From the NCBI RefSeq assembly GCF_035497915.1, contig NZ_DATJCS010000021.1, positions 4,047 to 68,046 of the forward strand: 64,000 bases of DNA. The letters run 5' to 3'. The translations under genes were made by a program, and so were the position numbers. Of the stretch, positions 63,631 through 64,000 are shown piece by piece. The notes below the pieces were generated by a model that ran no database searches, was not told where the DNA came from, and was given only the letters and a program-made list of their open reading frames with translations. The number at the start of each line of letters is the position of its first letter. Position 1 is the first letter of the stretch. This stretch comes from Serpens sp035497915. GTDB lineage: Bacteria > Pseudomonadota > Gammaproteobacteria > Pseudomonadales > Pseudomonadaceae.

Positions 63631-64000
63631 TCACTCCGGCACGCAGATCCGCCCGGCCAGCGCGGCTTGCAGCGTCTTGAACACCAATACCGTGACCACC
63701 AGGCTGAGCAGCGCCAGCAGACCCCAGCTCAGGCCGCTGAAGAACGCCAGCTCGCTGCGCCGGGCCATCTCCAGGGTTGCCAGGGTCAGCGCGGCGAGCG
63801 GAAAGGAGTAAGCCCAGGAGGACATGAAGAAGGGCACGCGCAGGAAGCGCGCGGCGTTGCTGGCCAAGAGCAGGGCCAGGAACAGGGCGATGTAATAAAG
63901 GATGCGGGCGAAGGCATCCAGGCTGTCGGTCAGTTGCAGGTAGGCCAGGAAGCCCACCGAGGGCGGCGCCAGCAGGATGAACAGCGTCGGCGTCAGGCGC
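63631..64000 (-). CDS. SLAC1/TehA-family (TDT) transporter, partial
   Basis: C-terminal part of a membrane transporter, open to the window edge; ~122 codons visible ending LQAALAGRICVPE. RLTPTLFILLAPPSVGFLAY and FFMSSWAYSFPLAALTLATL match the last helices of the tellurite/dicarboxylate/sulfite-efflux (SLAC1, Ssu1, TehA) family. It lies 74 bp upstream of the octaheme cytochrome gene on the same strand and may be the first gene of that operon. N-terminus unseen. Confidence 0.87.
   Translation of the reverse strand, partial: RLTPTLFILLAPPSVGFLAYLQLTDSLDAFARILYYIALFLALLLASNAARFLRVPFFMSSWAYSFPLAALTLATLEMARRSELAFFSGLSWGLLALLSLVVTVLVFKTLQAALAGRICVPE

Noticed and set aside
45222..64000. Integrative element with att site duplicating the tRNA-Ser 3' end
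   Set aside because: No integrase, mobility gene or second copy of the tRNA tail was seen by eye; the far side of the accessory block may lie outside the window, so this remains only a possibility.

Overview
The window is about 64 kb of GC-rich gammaproteobacterial chromosome. Gene content and order point to Pseudomonas, close to the P. aeruginosa lineage: a fused nuoCD inside nuoA-N, aceA beside nuo, both isocitrate dehydrogenases (monomeric idh and dimeric icd) back to back, cspD/clpS/clpA/infA/bpt/aat/trxB/ftsK/lolA/rarA/crcB/serS/cysG, then tusDCBE and a Bax-inhibitor gene next to tRNA-Ser. The order matches what I remember of P. aeruginosa PA2604-PA2649. No plasmid, phage, integrase or insertion sequence is visible.

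Region 1 (1-14.7 kb, minus strand) is the respiratory complex I operon nuoA-nuoN; nuoN runs off the left edge. Region 2 (14.7-27.2 kb) holds isocitrate lyase with a long leader and a TGTAGT/ACTACA palindrome that looks like an RccR operator, an orphan secretin-N-like exported protein, a GNAT enzyme, the uL16 hydroxylase roxA, the purB-hflD-mnmA-nudJ group, and the divergent idh/icd pair at the isocitrate branch point. Region 3 (27.2-45.3 kb) is housekeeping: N-degron proteolysis (clpS, clpA, bpt, aat), thioredoxin reductase, DNA translocase, lipoprotein carrier, fluoride channel, seryl-tRNA synthetase, siroheme synthase, 2-thiouridine sulfur relay (tusDCBE) and a yccA-type membrane protein, ending at tRNA-Ser(UGA).

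Region 4 (45.4-64 kb) is accessory. It starts with an iron-uptake unit: two TonB-dependent receptors and a PepSY-flavodoxin-reductase fusion behind a probable Fur box, with stem-loops in both intercistronic gaps. A methyltransferase of unknown role follows. Next is a large divergent arsenic-resistance locus. The leftward arm is acr3, an ArsP-type permease and a CxxC thioredoxin-fold protein. The rightward arm is arsR, a thioredoxin-type arsC, a doubly inactivated tyrosine-phosphatase pseudogene, a YnfA-family gene, the arsenate-using GAPDH, arsJ, an OsmC-family gene and a cation-diffusion facilitator. REP-type repeats separate gapdh from arsJ. Together these could expel As(III), organoarsenicals and 1-arseno-3-phosphoglycerate.

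The right end, transcribed leftward, is a membrane-anchored octaheme cytochrome c of the tetrathionate-reductase (OTR) type translationally coupled to a cytochrome b, beside a truncated SLAC1/TehA-family transporter. This is a candidate sulfur- or nitrogen-oxyanion electron-transfer module and the least characterised system in the window.
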